Positions 61,819 through 64,000 of a DNA stretch of 64,000 nucleotides are shown piece by piece (position 1 is the stretch's first letter; every line of letters starts with the position of its first letter). Under the pieces are notes generated by a model. That model worked only from the letters and a program-made list of their open reading frames with translations. It did not search any database and was not told the DNA's origin. Position numbers and translations under genes: made by a program. The stretch is taken from positions 81,724-145,723 of the forward strand of contig JAHBMJ010005845.1 of NCBI GenBank assembly GCA_018398765.1. Direction: 5' to 3'. This DNA is from Chromera velia (taxonomy: Eukaryota; Sar; Chromeraceae).

Positions 61819-63446
61819 GGAGAGAGGGAGAGAGGGGGAGAGAGAGAGAAAGAGAGAGAGAGAGGGAGGGAGAAAGAGAGGGAGAGAGAGAGAGCTTGAA
61901 GAATCGAAAACAAAGTCCATGCTCTGCCGCCGGTACCACAAGCTTTTCTAAAAGAGAAGAAAAGCAGCGAAAAGAACCCCCATACGGGAGACTGAAGCAA
62001 CGACCTCTTCTTTCTTGTGGAGTCAATGCTAGGTCATAACTCAGTCAATGGCTAACTGACTGACTGACTGACCGACTCACGAACTCACTTACTGACAGAC
62101 CAAACGACAGACAGACTGCCTGACTGACTGCCTGACTGACTGACTGACTGACTCCGGCGGCTTCTGTGTTCTCAAGGGCCTCTTCTTCCCTCTTCTCCTC
62201 TTCCTCTTCTTTGGCCTCTTCCTCCTTTGCTTCCTCTTCCTTCTCTTCCTCTTTCGCTTCCTCTTCGCCTGCTGCGTCTGCACCTTCCTCGTCGTTTTTC
62301 TCCTCTTCCTTCTCTTCCTCTGCTGCCTCTCCATCTTCCGCAGGCTTCTCCTCGTCCTCGTCGTTCTTTGCCTCCTCTTCGGCTGCTGCTTCTTCCTCGT
62401 TCTTCTCCTCTTCCTTCTCTTCGTCTGCTGGTGTATCGTCGTCCCTTTTCTCCTCTTCCTCTGCTTCCTCCTTCTTCTCTTCCTCGTCGGCAGGGTCGGC
62501 AAATCCGAATTCTCCTCCTGCATCTGCATCCTCTTCCTTCTCCTCCTCCTTCTCCTCTCCTTTCTCCTCTTCCTTCTCCTCCTCCTTCTCCTCTTCTTTC
62601 TCCTCCTCCTCTTTCTCGTCTTCCTTTGCCTCTTCTGCTTCCTCTTCTTCCTTGTCGTCTGCTTTCTCTTCTCCCTTCTCCTCCTCAAACTCATCGTCTG
62701 CGTAGGCGTCGTCGTTCTTCTCCTGCACGCACGCACAAACACGGAAAGGGGGGTTAAAACGACCGGGAAGAGGCGAATATGAGGCGTGACAAACAGCAAC
62801 AGAAGGGAGAAAGCAGGATTGAAGCGAAAAAGAAAGGAAGAAAAGCAAGGTAAAGGAACACACCTCTTCCTTGGCTTCTTCCTCCTCTTCCTTTGACTCC
62901 TCTGCGTCTTCCCCTCCTGCCCCCTCTTCCTCGGCTGCCTCTGCCTCTTCGTTGTCTCTCCCAGCGTCTGCGTGGATGTCTCCCTCCTCTCCAGAAAGGA
63001 CACCCTCGTCCTCGTCGTCGCTCATCATTCTGCAAACAGCCTCGCATTCATTGTGCAGGAATTTGACGCACGCATTGTGCAAACGTGTGTAGGCAATGAA
63101 CGCTTGTGCCGCTCTTCGGTCTGTCTGCTCCTGGCGGATCAGAGCACAGAAGCAGAAGAGAGAGAGAGAGAGAGAGAGAGGCACTGCAGCCGTGCAAAAT
63201 CGGTGTCAATCAACACACACAGAGACATGCAAGCAAGAAGAAACACAAAGAAAAGAGGGGTAAGTCAGAAAGCGACAATGGAAACAGAAGGGGAGAAACC
63301 ATGCAAAAGCGAAAACAGACTCCATGACATACAGAGTCATGGCCTCATGCATTGACTGCAAGACTCACTCACGCGTTTCTGTTGGGCGACTGTCCAGCCT
63401 CAGTTGAGGCGTTGTTGGGCGATCCGTCATCTTCGATGTTGGCATA
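60102..63446 (-). CDS. Glu/Lys/Ala-rich repeat protein built from alternating exon cassettes (5' partial)
   Basis: Seven exons join in phase to 435 codons: 63446-63373, 63029-62864, 62722-62153, 61668-61639, 61375-61169, 60715-60683 and 60326-60102 (TAA). The most upstream begins at an acceptor (GTGCAG), so the start lies beyond it, probably outside the window. The sequence is dominated by Glu with Lys, Asp and Ala (EEEKNEEEAAAEEEAK). Two long acidic exons end ENTEAAG and each is followed by a tiny exon, WFGAGDDDAK or WFGMGDDGGAK. The last acidic exon ends VQEWF-stop. An N-terminal piece reads IEDDGSPNNASTEAG, then MSDDEDEGVLSGEEGD. It is probably extended, highly charged and cytoplasmic or cytoskeletal; no family is recognised. 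Exon 2 might start further upstream at another in-phase AG. Confidence 0.72.
61728..61895. repeat. AC then AG microsatellite in an intron
   Basis: About eight AC units followed by ~150 bp of imperfect AG repeats, lying in the intron between the 62153 donor and the TGGTTCGG mini-exon at 61668. Confidence 0.9.
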
Positions 63447-63636
63447 CTGCACGGATGCACAGACACATATATGCATGAGGGCACTAGTACTACATTCACT
63501 TTGTTGAAGAACGAAAACAAGTCCAGGAAATGGTGACTTTGTGGAACCGAGAAAGGAAGAAGGGACTGAAGCAACGGCAGTAGCCAGAGAGAGATCCAAA
63601 AAGACAAGAAGAAACTGATTCAAGGGATCATGAGAC

Positions 63637-64000
<364 letters not shown>

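Overview
The window is nuclear DNA of an intron-rich protist. Genes lie on both strands with spliceosomal introns and no operons. Microsatellites are dense (GT/AC, CT/AG, CTTT/GAAA, CAGA), and inverted-repeat and LTR transposons sit between and inside genes. Protein content (LMBR1-type membrane protein, amino-acid permease, a kinase with a very long disordered N-terminus, ankyrin repeats, Glu-rich repeat proteins) and the repeat load would suit an alveolate alga such as a chromerid. That is inference; no organism-specific marker was found. All gene models were built by hand from splice sites and codon phase.

Layout. 1-13.9 kb is repeat-dominated. A decayed, unrecognised gene (exons from 4613) is followed directly by a 5.0-kb span with terminal inverted repeats (5563-10572) that holds palindromes and duplicated GT-rich segments. 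A second decayed ORF (10782) carries a 360-bp MITE at 11195-11554. A pair of ~260-bp direct repeats lies at 11880 and 13312. 13.9-17.5 kb: LMBR1-domain protein (minus). 17.5-22.9 kb: repeats, a MITE and a 93-bp minisatellite. 22.9-24.4 kb: 2OG-Fe(II) oxygenase-like protein (minus). 26.4-29.7 kb: amino-acid transporter (minus), divergent from a small Cys-cluster protein (30.3-31.6 kb, plus). 32.0-37.9 kb: complete but heavily mutated Ty1/copia element (minus) with 231-bp LTRs and a 5-bp target duplication. 38.5-41.5 kb: unrecognised charged small gene(s) (plus). 44.6-48.1 kb: ankyrin / HET-like / ankyrin gene with three apparent frameshifts (minus). 49.1-57.3 kb: 15-exon protein kinase (plus). 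60.1-63.4 kb and beyond: Glu-rich protein made of alternating exon cassettes (minus, 5' end outside the window).

The genes do not form one pathway. The most unusual signals are the splice-site usage (half of the placed donors begin GTC, and several grow into GTCN tetranucleotide runs), the transition-only decay of the copia element, the 5-kb TIR element next to a putative exon, and the cassette structure of the Glu-rich gene. There are assembly gaps (N) at 9073-9129, 13985 and 22537.
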